Shown: positions 10,405 through 21,262, counted from the stretch's first letter. The stretch is DNA of 64,000 nt from Coenobita brevimanus (GCA_032717465.1 CM064664.1:3390969-3454968); one strand, 5' to 3'. The notes: generated from the letters alone by a model not told the origin. Program-made: numbers and translations.

Positions 10405-10675
10405 GTAAGGAATATGTATAGGTAGATATATATATTTTCATTGATTACATTTATATCAAATATATACATTTAAATATAATCATTACATACGTATACAGGG
10501 TCATGAATAATGGCATTCACGACAATCATGTGCATTTACATACAATATAATAAAGAGAAAAACATCAGGTGGACTTATATTTCAAATTAAATATACATAT
10601 TTTAATCTATAACTTATACTGACATTACATTATAAGCAGATGAAATGATCAAACACGTAGGTGAAATTTTCGTGC

Positions 10676-11083
10676 CTAATTATCAGTGTGGTGATATTGA
10701 GTAGTATGATGAAGAAGGTCTGATTGTCCAAGGCTCGTGCATAGCTGTGTATGGGCATTATAGGTGAAAGGTATGTCGTAATGGCCTTCCTTTGCCTGAA
10801 AGAGTATTTTAAGAATCATATTTTGTGCCTTGTTCCTGGCATGTGCCGTAGACAGTTTTCTAATCTTATAAACCACCAAATCACCGAAATCTTGATATTC
10901 ATCTCGTACCTTCCTCTCTTGTAAGGATTTCATGAGTGTATACTCTTCCATTGCCATTTGTTCGTGCTTTCGTTTAGGGATAGAGGGCCTAGGCTCCTGG
11001 GGGATGCTGGTGACCACATCCTCCTCTCCCGTGCTAGTATTGACCCTTTGTTCCACGTTCGTAGTTACAGAGTTATTGTCTTC
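10676..11083 (-). CDS. MADF/BESS partner protein of Harbinger, 3' exon
   Basis: This is the C-terminal part of the element's DNA-binding partner. A good acceptor (CCTTTACAG, minus strand) precedes 11083. The frame from there is phase 0, matching the donor of the 5' exon at 12618. It encodes a Ser/Thr-rich linker, then KRKHEQMAMEEYTLMKSL. Next comes DEYQDFGDLVVYKIRKL and ARNKAQNMILKILFQAKEG, which match a BESS motif (protein-protein interaction, D/E-FG...I-L...A). Translation ends at 10676. It lies wholly inside the transposase intron on the other strand. An alternative acceptor (AAG at about 11098) is also in frame. Confidence 0.75.
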   Translation of the reverse strand, partial: EDNNSVTTNVEQRVNTSTGEEDVVTSIPQEPRPSIPKRKHEQMAMEEYTLMKSLQERKVRDEYQDFGDLVVYKIRKLSTAHARNKAQNMILKILFQAKEGHYDIPFTYNAHTQLCTSLGQSDLLHHTTQYHHTDN

Positions 11084-11203
11084 CTGTAAAGGCGGTTCAT
11101 TCTTAAGATGCAGATGTTTCCCCAGCATTATTCTGCAACGGACACATACCACGCATTAACAGATGGAATGTTACATAATTACATTATGACGTAGTAGTAG
11201 TAA

Positions 11204-11207
<4 letters not shown>

Positions 11208-11252
<45 letters not shown>
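11208..11252. repeat. (GA)n microsatellite
   Basis: Perfect dinucleotide run within the introns of both Harbinger genes, followed by an A-rich run near 11275-11289. Confidence 0.95.
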
Positions 11253-11254
<2 letters not shown>

Positions 11255-11379
11255 GGAAAATAACGATATTCGCGAAAAAAAAAAAAAAATGTTTAATTCT
11301 ACCTACATCTGTATTTCTCTTTCATGCATTATTAATATGTACGCCATCCATTAGCATTCATTCAGTATAATAATTCCAG

Positions 11380-12204
11380 CTACCTACAGCACCGGACGAG
11401 TGGCGCAAGGCAGAGAGTGGATTCCGAGAGAAATGGGATTTCCCACATTGTGTTGCTGCATTAGATGGAAAACATATCAGCCTACGATGTCCATCGAGCA
11501 GTGGGAGTGATTTCTTCAATTACAAAGGATACTTTAGCATAGTTCTCTTTGCTGTGGTTGATGCATCCTATAATTTAAAAAATGCAAACGCTGGATGTCA
11601 GGGATGTATTTCTGATGGTGGAGTTTTTGCTAACAGCGTATTTGGACAAGCACTTAATAACAGTACACTGAACCTACCAACCCCACGACCACTACCTGGT
11701 CCTCAGAAGGCCATGCCATACGTGTGTGTAGGTGACGATGCATTTCCCTTATCAGAGAAGTTAATGAAACCATACCCTGGGAAGCATGATAAGGGAACTG
11801 GTGAAAGAGTATTCAATAATAGGTTAAGCAGGGCAAGGCGTGGTGTGGAGAATGTGTTTGGGATATTGACGGCTGCTTATAGAGTGTTTCACAAACCTAT
11901 TCCCCTCTCACCTGACAAAGCAAAGATGGTTACGATGGCATGCATTCATTTGCATAATTATCTTAGGAAAAGTGAAACCTCAAGAATGGCATATAATCCA
12001 CCAGGTACATTCGACGTGGATGACATTGATAATGGAACCATAATTGACGGTTCATGGAGATTATATTCCTCTGACACAGCTGTGAGGGATTATGTAGGAC
12101 AAACTCCCTGTGATAAGGATAATGGCCACGATATCCGTCACGAATTTAAAGGCTATTTTGACTCCAATGAAAGTCATGTGCATTGGCAAGATCGTTGTGC
12201 ATAG
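11380..12204 (+). CDS. Harbinger transposase, exon 2 (DDE catalytic core)
   Basis: After the acceptor TTCCAG (ending 11379) the frame continues in phase 0 with LPTAPDEWRKAESGFREKW, giving a combined protein of about 438 residues, normal for the family. The DDE_Tnp_4 triad is visible: AALDGKHISL (first D), YVCVGDDAFPLS (second D), and RRGVENVFGIL (E). A conserved late block, MVTMACIHLHNYL, follows. No stop or frameshift occurs before TAG at 12202. The enzyme cuts and pastes the element through its TIRs in the nucleus, normally with the Myb/MADF partner. This is the only transposase in the window that looks intact. Activity is inferred from the sequence only. Confidence 0.9.
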   Translation, partial: LPTAPDEWRKAESGFREKWDFPHCVAALDGKHISLRCPSSSGSDFFNYKGYFSIVLFAVVDASYNLKNANAGCQGCISDGGVFANSVFGQALNNSTLNLPTPRPLPGPQKAMPYVCVGDDAFPLSEKLMKPYPGKHDKGTGERVFNNRLSRARRGVENVFGILTAAYRVFHKPIPLSPDKAKMVTMACIHLHNYLRKSETSRMAYNPPGTFDVDDIDNGTIIDGSWRLYSSDTAVRDYVGQTPCDKDNGHDIRHEFKGYFDSNESHVHWQDRCA

Positions 12205-12210
12205 ATATGA

Positions 12211-12215
<5 letters not shown>

Positions 12216-12261
<46 letters not shown>
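12216..12261. repeat. (GA)n microsatellite
   Basis: Perfect dinucleotide run just after the Harbinger transposase stop codon. Confidence 0.95.
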
Positions 12262-12263
<2 letters not shown>

Positions 12264-12464
12264 TCTGTACCTACATGTGGATAGGTATCAGTTTACATTA
12301 CCAAATGAGTACACAGACCTTATGTGTTAATACAAATATAATTTATTATACTTGGTATGTTTTTTTTTATGTACATATACGTGTACTTATGCATTACTTA
12401 CATAAATCGGAGAGGTTTACACAATTATTGTGTATAATAAACATTGAGTGTATCTGGTAAATTA

Positions 12465-12536
12465 CCAATATGCTGGGAATCGAACCAGGGACTCTCAGAT
12501 GAGAGCCGGGCAGCATACCACTACACCACGACCAGG
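12465..12536 (-). repeat. tRNA-derived sequence with A and B boxes (SINE-like)
   Basis: On the minus strand the segment reads CCTGGTCGTGGTGTAGTGGT (A box), a CTCTCATCTGAGAG hairpin at the anticodon position, then GGTTCGATTCCC (B box). This is the layout of a Pol III gene. The T loop has an extra base and the acceptor arms do not pair (3' side reads CATATTGG), so a functional tRNA is unlikely. A SINE head or tRNA pseudogene is favoured. It lies inside the Harbinger element. Confidence 0.65.
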
Positions 12537-12618
12537 TAAAAGTTAACTCACGTTGTCACAATCTTGTACAGTACAGGTTTCTCCCTTCATTGAGTGTATG
12601 TATGATATGTTACATACC

Positions 12619-13000
12619 TCCATTCCAGCATCTGATGTTGACCTTGGCTTCATTTTGTCCAGTAAGAACGTCAGGCTCTTAAAGGCAAACCAATTTCCCT
12701 TGTACACTTCTTCACTTCCAGCACCAGATTTAGACTTCATTTTCTTTACATCCCGTCGAAATTGTCCTGTTAGTGTCTCTACTTTTTTCATCACCTCTAG
12801 TCTGTCCACATTCAGTTCAGTACCAATCGCCTTCCATGTATCACATTTCTTGTTTCTGTCTTTATAACCTGGGTTGGTAGGGTCCCATAGTATTGGATGA
12901 ACACGGTACACCTCAATCAAGCGTAGCACCAAGTCCCGTGTCCACTCCGTGGCAACGCAGTAAGTCCGCTCAGGTGGAGAATGTTCAAGCGACTGGTTGC
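12619..13000 (-). CDS. MADF/BESS partner protein of Harbinger, 5' exon (start not resolved)
   Basis: The exon encodes a MADF domain: TRDLVLRLIEVYRVHPILWD, then KDRNKKCDTWKAIGTEL, and a later GNWFAFKSLTFLLDKM helix. MADF domains are Myb/SANT-like DNA-binding folds; in Harbinger elements such proteins recruit the nuclease to the ends and import it into the nucleus. It finishes at a strong donor (GGAATGGAG|GTATGT, minus strand, at 12618) in phase 0. No in-frame methionine occurs between the element end (13174) and the domain; the nearest lies outside the TIR. So either a 5' exon is missing or the start was lost. The exon coordinates on the 5' side are therefore approximate. Confidence 0.7.
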
Positions 13001-13241
13001 CCAACTTTCCCCCACACTTGTTCCTTGCCACGAAACATCCACACTGAAGTCTCTTGAAACATGTTCGGGGGTTTGAACGTCCAAACGAGATATGTCGAAA
13101 ATGAATCCGAACATGGTCAAAGCAATGTTTACAGCATATCTCAAAACATATCTCCGTGCCGTGAGGCCGAGCCCTTACCCTCACCTGTCCTGTAATGACC
13201 TGAGCGAGCCCCGTCTTTGTCTCTCCCATCTCCCACCGGTG

Positions 13242-13244
<3 letters not shown>

Positions 13245-13308
<64 letters not shown>
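13245..13308. repeat. (TC)n microsatellite
   Basis: Perfect dinucleotide run just outside the Harbinger right end. It creates an artificial RERERE open frame on the minus strand that reads into the MADF exon. Confidence 0.95.
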
Positions 13309-13309
<1 letters not shown>

Positions 13310-13314
<5 letters not shown>

Positions 13315-13386
13315 TTTTTTCATCAGTACACCCCCTTTTTCCCCCTAAGGTTTGTTTGCGTACCCATATGCACATGTTTTTCTTGT

Positions 13387-13417
<31 letters not shown>

Positions 13418-13579
13418 CTAAGTCTGCCAGAACATGGGCGTCTTGGATGAGGGGTGCGGTGTAGCCAGTGTTTTTTTTTCTTGTTTTTCACAGTACACAT
13501 GAGTATTTATATCAGCACTCCCCCCTTTTTCCCCCATAGTTTGTGTTTGCACCGACTTACACAGTTTAGAGGCTCGTCA

Positions 13580-13655
<76 letters not shown>

Positions 13656-14110
13656 ACACACACTCACACACACACGACAAATTCTTAGTTTCACTAGCTA
13701 GCTAACTTATGAACATACCAGGGCATTTTAGCGAGCTATTATCAGGTGTACAGTTATGTCGATGTATCGGTGGACTAGAACATAACCCTGTCACTCATAT
13801 CCATGCCATATCCATATCCATATATTGTTTTTATATTCCACGGTCCACATCAGGCACGTACTTTATCAGTACACCCATTTCCTGATTTGGTTTACATTTG
13901 TATCGGCGTATTCAGTTTATTTTTAGGGTTCACTCTGATGCTTCATTTTCCCTCACACTTAGGAAGTGTCACCAACATCTCTAACTTCTGTTCACAACTT
14001 CGCCATTATCGCGGCGTTTTAGAAAAAAAAAATAAATGTTTACCAGAGAATACACAGATCCATGGCAAGTGCACTGATATATAATTCATGTTGTTTTGCG
14101 AGAGTTAAGT
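13310..14110. repeat. Degenerate repeats with (TG)n and (CA)n, right flank of Harbinger
   Basis: Related blocks near 13320, 13490 and 13850 share ATCAGTACACCC, CCCCTTTTTCCCCC and CCATATCCATATCC words. (TG)n occupies 13389-13417 and (CA)n 13582-13674. The unit resembles the left-flank array at 9210-9753. No gene is seen. Confidence 0.55.
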
Positions 14111-14756
14111 TTTGGTGAGAAGGCCGCACAGGCAAAGGTCCCTTTGAAGAAAATGCTGCAGCTAATGCGTTAACACCCTGTCCCCGAAAATGGCGATCCT
14201 GGATCTCAAGAAAAAGACAACTTTAAAATTCAGCCTACTGAGTTCATATTCAGATGAACATGCGGCGACATAAACAGTAACAACAACAAAATCATCACCA
14301 CCACTATCAACCACAACCACCACCAACAACAAAAACAACAACAACAACAACAACAGTATCAATGAAGCAGATGGTTGAGATAAAGACATCGAGTACTGCA
14401 GAACTCTTAACTCAACTCTTAAACATACAAGTAACTAGTGCCACAGTGGCTCACGATGACACAAGAGGAAACCAACATAAAGTACTTAACAAGTACAAAC
14501 GTAGTATATAAACATTTGGACTATTCAGGATTTTGCTAAAGTCAGATACCATGTAGGGATTCGCAGGAGTAATTTGCATGATAAATCCTTAGGAGACTAC
14601 ATTGAAACATCAAATGGGGATTAGTAAAGCTGAGCTCCTTGTGTATGAAAATCCTCAGTTGCAGATTATAATTATGAGGCTTCGTTAGAATGAATCGCCT
14701 TGAGGGTGGAAATCCTTTGTGGTGCCTGAATGACTACAGTAGATAGTCCAGTAAGC
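14111..14756. other. No gene; (CAA)n run
   Basis: An imperfect (CAA/CAC)n tract covers about 14272-14356. No other coding or repeat signal is recognised up to the TTAA at 14757. Confidence 0.5.
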
Positions 14757-14760
14757 TTAA

Positions 14761-15533
14761 CCCCCTGCGTGCCAGCTATTTTTAGCCCTATTGGTCACCC
14801 ACTTGCCAGCCATTTTTTGACCTTTTCTTTATTGGCTAAAATGATAGATTTTGATGTGAAAAAACAAATTTCACCATTAAAATACTCACCAAAGGTTAGA
14901 AATGGGTTTTATTGAGTCCTGCACGTTCGTATACAGGTATTCCCGTTCTCTCACGCTCGCCACGTAGGCGAGAAAGCCGTTTTCTATGCAAGGTAACCTT
15001 AGGTATTTATGTTGGTAAGGTATAGCAATGTTCAGTACACTTTTCTTATTACTTACTACTTCAACATTTGTCACAGTTTGTGTGTCTGTCTCAAAGTGAA
15101 TGCATTGTCTTACACTTACTTCAAGATAGGTACAACCTGACTTCACTACGAACAGTCCTGGCACTTACAAGGTGTTAATAGCTTGACATCACTATGTACG
15201 GTTCTTACATTCAACTTGATTTTACTATATATAGTCCCTTTACTTACGTGAAAATATTTACAACATGCCTTCACTATGCACAGCACTGGGTAAGGCACAC
15301 AGGCACAGTGAGGCAGATCGAGTGTGAAGGGGGGCAGTGAGTGGGTGTATGGCCTTGACTGCCTGGGGCATGATAGAGGAACAGTTAACATACATGCCTG
15401 CCAATTTTTACCAGCAAATCTTGAATAATGTAGTCACTGTGAATGTTTCAATTCTAAACCATTTTAAAATGGCACTGGCACTGACTGCAGATTTTTGGGG
15501 GACCATTTCAAAATGGCACTGGCATGTGGCGGG
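14761..15533. mobile_element. TTAA-flanked non-autonomous element (piggyBac-type MITE)
   Basis: TTAA occurs at 14757-14760 and 15534-15537. The ends are CCCCCTGCGTGCCAG and, reversed, CCCGCCACATGCCAG, matching at 11 of 15 positions and beginning CCC as in piggyBac elements. Subterminal copies of AATGGCACTGGCA occur near the right end. No transposase is encoded. It is 773 bp long. Confidence 0.6.
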
Positions 15534-15567
15534 TTAAAATCTGGTGCAAAAATCATCTGTCTGTATA

Positions 15568-16330
15568 CCTAGGCAACTTGCCCCAAAGGAAAGGGGGTAG
15601 CTTAGACAGGACGACACACTCCCAATTTACTGACACACACACACACACACATTTACTCGTATCCTAGCCCGAAGGGGAGAAGGGACAGATCCTCACCATA
15701 GCACACCGCCCGAGGGACAACTGCACAGCACAATTAGTGACATCCAAAGCAGGGCCTGACAGCAAAACTGGTTTACCCCTGCTACATCATGATGGATCCA
15801 TCCCCTTACCCACGCCAGACCCAATCAGGTGATCAGAACAAATGCCAGGGAATATCCCTTTGTGGCTTCATCACAATTTATTCGTTCACAGTTTCTCTCC
15901 AGTCATCCGTATTATGCACAGTCACTCTTTCTTGCTGTACAGACATCCCTCTTGCATCTAACATTCTTTTCACATTGTCCATCCAGCCCATTTGCGGTCT
16001 ACCACTCAGTCTTACACTTCTCACATCCTATTCAGCTACCTTTTTCACCAATTGCCCTTTATCCATTCTCTCCAAATGCCCAAACAATCGCAACTTCTCT
16101 GCTCAACTCGATCAGCTATCTCCTGCATTACTCCAGTTCTCCTTTGCACTTCATCTTTTATCACTCGATCCGTACACGTCACTCAACACATATTCCTCAG
16201 ACACCTCATCTCCATAACATTCAAACTCTTCCTTTCTGTTACACCCATAATCCAAGATTCAGCCCCATTTAATGCAGCCGGTACCACTACACCCTCATAT
16301 GCTTTCTTTTTACATCCATTCTTAGTGAAC
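15568..16330 (-). mobile_element. RTE-like family B element, 3' segment
   Basis: On the minus strand this encodes the end of the LINE reading frame. It begins [20 protein letters not shown] and later reads LRLFGHLERMDKGQLVKKVA and GRPQMGWMDNVKRML, a block that follows RT in these elements. The 3' UTR then ends at CCTAGG (15568). Several stops interrupt it. The frame is continuous in meaning with 19322-21262 once the Jockey-like insertion at 16331-19321 is discounted. Confidence 0.85.
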
Positions 16331-19321
16331 AGTCATCTCCCGGTGATGACTCAGGGTGCCTGGAACCATTGTCTGACTCTCTTCTTCTTCATTTCTGCAA
16401 CATTCGCGGCCTTTCCTCTAACTTTCACTCTGTTGAGCACCACCTCTCCTCCTCTAAACCTCACCTTCTTTTTCTAACGGAGACTCAGTTGTCTGAGGCA
16501 ACTGACAGCAAATCCTTTTCTGTATCCTCCTATTTTCTCTATACTCATTTCAAAGCCAAAGGTGGCTGTTGTGTATATATACGCAACGACTTATCTTGCT
16601 CTCGTGTTCCTGAACTTGATTCATCTGAATTCTCCACACTCTGGCTTCGGCTTTCCTGTCATTCTCTGACTAAATATATCTGTGCTGTTTACTTATCCCC
16701 TAATTCTACTGACTATCAAAAATTCTTCGACTATCTTACTTCTACGATGGAACACATTCTATCCATTTCTCCTTTCTCTGAAATCTCCATTCTTGGAGAT
16801 TTCAATGTTCACCACCACCTTTGGCTCTCCTCTCCTTTCACGGATCCACCTGGTGAACAAGCCTACATCTTTTCTATCCTTAATGACCTAGAGCAGCTTG
16901 TACAGCACCCTACCCGTATCCCTGATCACCTTGGAGAGAGCTCCAACATACTTGACCTCTTCCTCACAACTAATCCTTCTGCTTACTCTGTTAATCTTTT
17001 CTCTCCGTTGGGCTCCTCCGATCACAACCTTATTACCTTAACCTGTCCTATCACTCCGGTACGGCCTGTGGACCCTCCAGGGAAATGTTGTCTGTGGCAT
17101 TTTGGAGCCGCAGACTGGGAGGCCCTCAGGCAGTACTTCTTTGATTTTCCCTGGAATGATTATTGCTTCCATGGCCGTGAGCCATCTGAGTGTGCCTTGC
17201 GCATTACGGAGGTTATTCTCTCGGGCATGGAAGCATACATTCCTTTCTCATATCCTTTGACTAACGCAAGAAAGCCTTGGTTTAATCACGCTTGTTCTAA
17301 TGCTGTCCGCAACAAGGAGAGGGCCTACAAAAGGTACCAGAGCCAACCCACCCCTGAATCACATCATCTTTACGTTTCTGCCCGGAATCGTGCTAAGTCT
17401 GTTCTTCGCTCTACTAAATATAATTTCATCCATACTAAATGCTCTCAACTCTCCAACTCGAATTCTTCTCGCTCCTTCTGGCATCTTGCCAAAAATCTTT
17501 CTAACAACTTTACCTCATCATCCTTCCCTCCTCTTTTCTACTCTGATGGTTCTGTGGCTATTTCTTCTACTGATAAAGCAGATCTCTTTGCACAGACTTT
17601 CTCCTCCAATTCTACCTTAGACGATTCCGGTGCTGCTCCTCCATCACTTCCCCCCTCTGACTTCCTCATTGCTGACATTCTTCAGTTGATGTATTTTCTG
17701 CCATCACTGGCCTCAGTACTAACAAGGCATATGGGCCTGATGGGGTCCCTCCTGTTGTTCTCAAGAACTGTGCTTCTGTGCTTACACCCTGCCTAGGCAA
17801 ACTCTTTCGTCTTTGTCTGTCAACTTGTACCTTTCCTTCTTGCTGGAAGTTTGCTCTCATTCAGCCAGTCCCAAAGAAGGGTGACCACTCCCAACCCTCC
17901 AACTATCGTCCAATTGCTTTAACGTCCTGTATTTCCAAAGTTTTCGAGTCAATTCTTAATAGAAAGATTTTAAGGCATCTTTCCTATCACAACCTTCCTT
18001 CCGATCGTCAGTATGGGTTCCGTCAGGGACGCTCCACTGGCGATCTTCTCACCTACCTTTCAGACTCCTGGTCATCCTACTTTCGGGACTTTGGCGAAAG
18101 CTTTGCCATCGCACTTGACATCTCAAAGGCTTTCAATCGAGTCTGGCATAAATCTTTAATTTCCAAACTGCCCTCCTACGGTTTCTATCCTTCTATCTGT
18201 GCCTTCATTGCTAGCTTCCTTTCTGGTCATTCTATAGCCGCTGTTGTAGACGGCCATCGTTCTTCTCCTAGATCTATCAACAGTGGTGTTTCTCAGGGCT
18301 CTGTCCTATCACCAACTCTTTTCCTTTTATTCATCAATGATCTTCTAAGCTGTACATCTAACCCTATCCACTCATACACTGATGACTCCACCCATCACCT
18401 TTTCATTCGGTTCCCGCAACGCCCATCTCAGCAGTTACTTCAACAAGCAAGGGATGAGGCTATGGCACACCTAATGTCTGACTTGGCTCGTATCTCTGAC
18501 TGGGGTAAAAATAATATGGTTATCTTTAATGCATCTAAGACTCAGTTCTTACACCTATCAACCCGACAAAATCTTCCACAGGTATACCCACTAATGTTTA
18601 ATAATATTCAGCTTAATCCTGCATCATCCTTGAACATGCTTGGGGTTTCATTTACTCGGGACTTATCTTGGAAAGATCATATTACATCTCTTGTAAAATC
18701 TGCTTCCAAGAGATTGGGTGTGCTAAGCCAACTCCGCTCTTTCTTTACCCCTGCGAAATTGTTGACTCTATACAGGGGTTTTATCCGCCCCTGTGTGGAG
18801 TACAACTCTCATGTGTGGGGAGGCTCCCCACATACAGCTCTTCTCAATAGGGTGGAGTCAAAGGCTTTTCGTCTCATTAACTCTCCTCCTCTTACTGACT
18901 CCCTTCAACCTCTGTCTCTTCGCCGCACTGTTGCATCTTTATCTCTTTTCCGTCGCTACTTTAATGGCCACTGCTCCTCTGAACTGTCTGCTTGCATTCC
19001 TCCACCTCTACGACGGGCGCGTAGCACCCGTCTGGCAGCAAACTCTCATCCTTTTTCTGTCCAACTCTCTAATGCAAGAGTTAACCGTTACTCCCAGTCT
19101 TTCATTTATGCAACAGGTCAGCTCTGGAACTGTCTCCCTCTGTCTGTATTTCCTGCTGCCAATGATCTCCAGTCTTTCAAACGCAGTGTGTCCAGTCATC
19201 TTAAAATGATCGGATCTTGAATTTGGCTCTATATTGTATTTTGTTTTTCTCTTGGAGGGAACTGTTACTGCGGGCTCATGGCCTTCGGTTCCTTCTTCCT
19301 CGCATAAAAAAAGAAAAAAAG
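16331..19321 (+). mobile_element. Jockey-like non-LTR retrotransposon inserted in element B
   Basis: The insertion runs from a short hairpin (AGTCATC...GATGACT at 16331) to an A-rich tail (AAAAAAAGAAAAAAAG, about 19306-19321). It interrupts the minus-strand B element. ORF1 (gag-like) is absent, so it is 5'-truncated or the first ORF was lost. An exact target duplication could not be identified. Confidence 0.85.
16369..19220 (+). pseudogene. Jockey-like ORF2: AP endonuclease plus reverse transcriptase, one frameshift
   Basis: The first frame (16369-17796) is an APE-type endonuclease: [35 protein letters not shown] and a terminal [11 protein letters not shown]. The second (17778-19220) is RT: NYRPIALTSCISKVFESILN, QYGFRQGRSTGDLLTYL, IALDISKAFNRVWHKSL, GVSQGSVLSPTLFLLFIND, and the catalytic box SYTDDSTHH. 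Most relatives have YADD at that box, so the Ala-to-Thr change is notable. The two frames join by a single shift near 17690-17790. Apart from this the sequence is remarkably open for about 950 codons, suggesting a fairly recent insertion. ORF2 normally nicks the target and copies element RNA there. Confidence 0.9.
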
Positions 19322-21262
19322 AAATCACTATTTCTATTCCCCCCAGCACCCTTCCTACTTCATTCACTCTAAACTTCACCTCTACATTTATTCTTCCATC
19401 CACAGCACCATGTGATCCCAAATACTTAAAACACTCTACCTCCTCAAGCAAATCACCATTGAAAACTACATTCATCCTCCTACTATCTACCTGCCTCGCA
19501 CACCTCATCACTTTATTCTTACTCTCATTTACCCTCAATTTCCTCCTTTCACACACCCTTCCAAACTCCTCTACCAACTTTCTCAATCTCTCCTCTGAAT
19601 CAGCCACCAGTGCCGTATCATCTGCAAACAGCAGCTGATTCAGATTCCACTCTCTACTATCAGCATTCATTGGACTCAAACCTCCACCTAACACTCTTGC
19701 ACTCCACTCTCTACCATCAGCATTCACTAGACTCAAACCTCCACCTAACACTCTCGTATTCACCTCCCTAACAACACCATCCATATCTATAGTAAACAAC
19801 CAAGGTAACATCACACATCCCTGCTCCAGCCCCACTCTCAAGGGAAACCAATCACTCACAGTATTTCCCATTCTTACACACTCTCTACTATTTACATAAA
19901 ACCTTTTTGCTCCTTGTAACAATCTACCATCAAGTCCATACAATCTCAAAACAGTCCAGAAAGCCTCCTGATCAGTTCTATCATATGGTATCTCTAAATC
20001 CATGAACGCCCAAAACACATCCTTACCTTTTGCTAAATACTTTCCACACACCTGTCTCACAGCAAACACCTGATTCACGCATCCCCTCCCTTTCCTAAAG
20101 TTACACTGCTTATCACCAATCACTCTCTTTGAACCCACTCTAACCCTCTTAATCAGCACTACCATACACCTCAACTACAACACTCAACAGACCTATATCC
20201 CTAAAACTTGTACTTTCATACTTATCACCCTTTATGTTATACAGCGGAACCAAACATGCTCTTGCCCAGTCAATCGGCATGATACTACTCACAAAACACA
20301 TTCAATAATCTTACTAACCACTCAACAATAGTCACTCCATCACCTTTCAGACATTCCACAGCATACCCATCCACACCGCAGCTTTCCCTGCTTTCATCTC
20401 CTTAACTGCCTCCTGCACTTCCTCAGTCGTGATCAAAGAATCATTCAATGCTCCCAAGACATTTATTCCTTGAACCCTTCCATCTGTCACAATCTCAGCC
20501 TTACTTTCCTCCTCCACATTTAACAATCTTTCAAATTACTCCGCCCGTCTCTTCCTTACTGCATCCATCTCAGTTAACATCCTTCCATCCTCTGCTTTTA
20601 CTTGCTCCTACTTCCCAGACTCCTTCCTTCACACACTCTTCACCACCTTCTGAAACATTTTCTTTTTCTGTTCAAAATTCTGTCAACTGCCTACCGCACC
20701 TCAATTCTGCTGCCACTTTAGCATCATGCACAGCCCTTCTCACCCTATTCCTCTTTTCCTTATATCTCTCATATTACACCTCATCATTCCTCTGCAGCCA
20801 CACATCATATGCATGTCTCTTCTCAGCTACAGCTGTCTTACTTCCTCGCACCACCATTCCTTGCACCACTACATACTCGTCTCGCACAAAGACCTCTTCT
20901 GCATACCCCACTATACCACACTTAAACAACTTTCATTCCATCTCCACACTGCCATTTTCCTGATCTCTCACTGCATTCCACTCATCTTTCAACTTTTCCA
21001 GATACTCTGTCACATTCTCTCTTTTTTCCAACTCCCTGATTATCAAAACCTCCCTGTCACAGCTAACTCTCCTAGATCTCACCCACCTCATACCGACTCT
21101 CATCTCTCCATCCACCATGTAGTGGTCAGACATACCTCCATCGTCCCATCTCAAAACTCTCACATCCAGCAATCTTTCTCTTACATTCCTGGACACAACC
21201 ACATAGTTCATGAATGCCCTATCAACAACTCTTCCACCCTCCCGTATCATCCATGTATACTT
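19322..21262 (-). pseudogene. RTE-like family B element, RT and end of endonuclease
   Basis: Minus-strand RT reads QCNFRKGRGCVNQVFAVRQV, FMDLEIPYDRTDQEAFW, PLRVGLEQGCVMLPWLFTID and the catalytic LLFADDTALVADSEER, followed by VFNGDLLEEVECFKYLGS. At 20933-21262 the end of the endonuclease domain reads YKYTWMIREGGRVVDRAFMN and later GGMSDHYMV. A tandem duplication of about 60 bases (ARVLGGGLSxxNAD twice, near 19665-19760) sits between RT motifs. Stops and frameshifts occur between 20175 and 20930. The 5' boundary is the insertion of element A2. Confidence 0.85.

Larger units (their letters stand above)
9757..13174 (+). mobile_element. Complete PIF/Harbinger DNA transposon
   Basis: The ends are GGGCTCCGCCACACG (9757-9771) and, reversed, GGGCTCGGCCTCACG (13174-13160), matching at 13 of 15 positions. 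TTA flanks both sides (9754-9756 and 13175-13177), the 3-bp TWA-type target duplication of this superfamily. Inside are a DDE_Tnp_4 transposase on plus and a MADF/BESS protein on minus, the usual Harbinger gene pair. Three simple-sequence or SINE-like insertions lie within. Length is 3,418 bp. Confidence 0.9.

Noticed and set aside
13454..13705. His-Thr repeat open frame
   Set aside because: Translation of a (CA)n microsatellite. The same applies to frames at 26731-26988 and 13092-13421.
15789..16477. Plus-strand open frames of 140-160 codons
   Set aside because: They are antisense to the family B C-terminus and into the start of the Jockey-like insertion. The minus strand carries recognisable LINE motifs.
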